DNA of 64,000 nt from an uncultured Robinsoniella sp. GTDB lineage: Bacteria > Bacillota > Clostridia > Lachnospirales > Lachnospiraceae. Under the pieces are notes generated by a model. That model ran no database searches, was not told the origin of the DNA, and saw only the letters and a program-made list of their open reading frames with translations. Every line of letters starts with the position of its first letter. The first letter of the stretch is position 1. The stretch lies in assembly GCA_900540475.1 (NCBI GenBank), contig UQGG01000011.1, positions 62,001 through 126,000 of the forward strand, in the 5' to 3' direction. Below are positions 62,042 through 64,000 of the stretch, piece after piece. The translations under genes were made by a program, and so were the position numbers.

Positions 62042-63610
62042 ATGAAAAGAAGAAGAGCAATGGCACTTTTATTGGCTGCGGCAATGAGTGTTACAGCGTT
62101 GGCAGGGTGTTCTGCCAAAACATCAAATGAGGAAACAAAGGCAGGAGCAGAAACAAAAGCGGAGACAGGGGATACAAAAACAGGTGAAGAATCAGCGGCT
62201 GCCGGCGAAGAATCCCAGGCGGCATCAGGAGATGTGGTAGAGATAAAATGGTATGCGCCTATGTCCGAGATCCAGGCAGACCAGGAATCTGTCCAGAATG
62301 CGGTTAATGAATATTTAAAGGATAAATTAAATGTTCAGGTTAAATTCATATCAACAGATTTCGGAAGCTTTGATCAGAAAATGCAGATGGTGATCTCATC
62401 CCAGGAGGAATTTGATCTTTGCTTTACATCAAACTGGTGTAATAACTTCTATAATAATGTAAATAAAAATGCATTTCTAGATATTGGAGATATTGTAGAA
62501 AAAGAAGCACCAAAATTAAAAGAAATTATGCCTGAATCAGGGTTTGCTGCAGCTACGGTAGGTGGGAAATTATATGCAATTCCTAATTACCAGATCTGGG
62601 CAATGACCAATGGCGGTTACATCGTAAAGGATTATGTGGATAAAAGCGGCGTTGATATCAGCAGCGTAAAATCACTGAAAGATTTGGATCCTATTTTTGA
62701 AAGCATTAAAAAGGATAACCCGGAAGTATTTCCGATAATTAATTCAAAACAAAGTATATATGGTTTTACTGCGGCGGCATTAGGACTTGACGAGTTATCC
62801 GGCATGAATGTTCCGGGAGCAGTAAAATATGACGACAAAGAATTAAAAGTAGTGAATCAGTTTGCCCTGCCGGAAGTTATGGAGCATTTCAAATTAATGA
62901 GAGAATGGAATCAAAAAGGATATTTCAGACCGGATGCTGCTACGATTACTGATTATAAAGCAGAACAAAAAGCAGGCAAGTATGCAGCGATTATGGCGGG
63001 AACCCTAAAGCCGGGTGAAACTCCTGTACAAAAAGCAGATTTTGGCAATAAAGACGTGGAACAATTCCGTATATCAGATTCCATTTTAAAGACCAGCGGC
63101 ATTAATGCAACTATGATCGCCGTGAGCAGAACATCCAAGCACCCGGTAGAAGCGGTTAAATTACTGGAATTAGTTAATACGGATCCGGTTCTCTATAACT
63201 TGCTCTGCTTTGGTATTGAAGGAACACATTATACAAAAACAGAAGATGGACATGTAAAGCCAATCGAAAATTCAGGCTATAATCCTAACGTGGATTGGAC
63301 CTTTGGAAATCAGTTTAACGGGTATCTTAGAGAAGGTCAGGAAGATGGCGTCTGGGAAGAAACGAAAGCTTTGAATGAAGCAGCAATTCCATCAGAAGCA
63401 TTAGGATTTGTATTTGATCCGGAAAAGGTTCAGACAGAAATTGCAAGTACCAGTGCAATTGTTACGGAGTATCTGCTGATGCTGGATACCGGTGCAGTTG
63501 ATCCTGAGGAAAAAATGCCGGAATTCCTGGACAAGTTAGAAAAAGCAGGATCTCAGAAAATTATTGATGAAATGCAGACACAAATTGATGCATGGAAAGC
63601 AGCAAAATAA
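62042..63610 (+). CDS. Lpl-type substrate-binding lipoprotein (family 1 with DUF3502)
   Basis: 522 residues. Lipoprotein signal with LAGC (acylated Cys23), Glu/Thr/Gly linker to about 70, then VEIKWYAPMSEIQADQESVQNAVNEYL, FTSNWCNNFYNNVNKNAFLDIGDIV and GGKLYAIPNYQ; the last 110 residues (NVDWTFGNQFNGYLREG to the end) resemble the DUF3502 tail of LplA-type binding proteins. It supplies the two upstream permeases. Oligosaccharide uptake is expected; the ligand is unknown. Confidence 0.9.
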   Translation: MKRRRAMALLLAAAMSVTALAGCSAKTSNEETKAGAETKAETGDTKTGEESAAAGEESQAASGDVVEIKWYAPMSEIQADQESVQNAVNEYLKDKLNVQVKFISTDFGSFDQKMQMVISSQEEFDLCFTSNWCNNFYNNVNKNAFLDIGDIVEKEAPKLKEIMPESGFAAATVGGKLYAIPNYQIWAMTNGGYIVKDYVDKSGVDISSVKSLKDLDPIFESIKKDNPEVFPIINSKQSIYGFTAAALGLDELSGMNVPGAVKYDDKELKVVNQFALPEVMEHFKLMREWNQKGYFRPDAATITDYKAEQKAGKYAAIMAGTLKPGETPVQKADFGNKDVEQFRISDSILKTSGINATMIAVSRTSKHPVEAVKLLELVNTDPVLYNLLCFGIEGTHYTKTEDGHVKPIENSGYNPNVDWTFGNQFNGYLREGQEDGVWEETKALNEAAIPSEALGFVFDPEKVQTEIASTSAIVTEYLLMLDTGAVDPEEKMPEFLDKLEKAGSQKIIDEMQTQIDAWKAAK

Positions 63611-63633
63611 AAAGGATATGAAGTAATCATAGA

Positions 63634-63658
63634 AATGCCCATCTCTTTGGTGGGCATT
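63634..63658 (+). other. Intergenic stem-loop after the binding-protein gene
   Basis: AATGCCCA (63634-63641) pairs with TGGGCATT (63651-63658) around a 9-nt loop, followed by CTTAATAAAA without a proper T run. Probably an mRNA stabiliser or weak attenuator before the next gene. Confidence 0.55.
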
Positions 63659-63684
63659 CTTAATAAAAACAAAGAGGTGATATC

Positions 63685-64000
63685 ATGACTTCAAAGGAGA
63701 GAGTGGTAAGGGCAATTAAATTTTCATGTCCAGATCGAATTCCCTGTAATTTTGATTCTAATCGTACCCCTGTGATACCGGAAAAATACGGTGATGATTT
63801 TGAATGGGTATTTGTAAATCAGTATCAACATGACGCAGAATCGTCCGCAGGGAGAAAAAGCTGGGAAACGGAATGGGGAATAGTGTACGAGACGATACAT
63901 ACAGAATTGGGAGAAGCGGTTGATTTTCCATTATCCGATATTGCGAAGGTATACGACTATCAGATTCCCGATTTTACAAAAAAGGAACGATACGCGGAAC
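63685..64000 (+). CDS. Uroporphyrinogen decarboxylase-family protein (3' truncated)
   Basis: ATG 63685 behind AGAGGTGA; the frame stays open to the end of the window, 105 codons. It opens with MTSKERVVRAIKF then PDRIPCNFD, the usual start of URO-D/MtaA-type proteins, which in these bacteria are mostly corrinoid or other methyltransferases rather than haem enzymes. The rest of the domain is outside the window, so catalytic residues cannot be checked. Sits 75 nt after the Lpl-type binding-protein gene. Confidence 0.75.
   Translation, partial: MTSKERVVRAIKFSCPDRIPCNFDSNRTPVIPEKYGDDFEWVFVNQYQHDAESSAGRKSWETEWGIVYETIHTELGEAVDFPLSDIAKVYDYQIPDFTKKERYAE

Overview
The base composition (low-to-mid GC), purine-rich AGGAGG-type ribosome sites, TTGnnn/TATAAT promoters, YesM/YesN-type two-component systems and several carbohydrate ABC transporters point to a Gram-positive gut-type clostridium, most probably a Lachnospiraceae member. 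The species cannot be read from the window. I saw no tRNA, rRNA, CRISPR, phage or insertion-sequence genes.

Layout. (1) 1-2251: 3' end of a modular secreted surface protein (LamG, FIVAR, BspA-type LRR) and its terminator. (2) 2327-16754: one tightly packed operon of 15 genes joining a complete chemosensory pathway (MCP, CheA, CheW-type couplers, CheR, two CheY-CheC-CheD triplets, no CheB) to cyclic-di-GMP enzymes (two degenerate-GGDEF/EAL proteins and a REC-GGEEF protein), ending with a stand-alone TfoX C-terminal domain. No flagellar gene is present. (3) 16921-21020: a 1330-residue PAS/GAF/GGDEF/EAL protein whose promoter is almost a copy of the operon promoter. (4) 21114-24372 (minus): a YesM/YesN-type two-component system, divergent from (5) 24769-30483: sugar ABC transporter plus GH2 beta-mannosidase. 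(6) 30770-42176: two very large secreted multidomain glycoside hydrolases sharing a C-terminal FIVAR+LRR module, including a 504-bp stretch of identical DNA. (7) 42406-50407: a second sugar ABC transporter, a Gfo/Idh/MocA oxidoreductase and a second YesM/YesN pair. (8) 50561-57189: a PIG-L-like protein with a lost metal motif, a SAM methyltransferase, and a five-gene nickel/peptide-type ABC importer (minus). (9) 57500-64000: a membrane AraC-type regulator, a four-copy TGTACA array, an Lpl-type ABC transporter, and the start of a uroporphyrinogen-decarboxylase-family gene.

How it fits together. The right two thirds looks like a host- or plant-glycan foraging locus: surface enzymes cut and bind glycans, each sugar ABC importer is paired with a histidine kinase/AraC regulator, and a cytoplasmic beta-mannosidase and an oxidoreductase process products. 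The left third is a signalling block in which a chemosensory array probably controls c-di-GMP level, and so perhaps surface attachment. Its most notable features are the duplicated CheY-CheC-CheD triplet with one CheD stripped of its catalytic Cys and His, and the matching promoters of the operon and the 1330-residue c-di-GMP protein.
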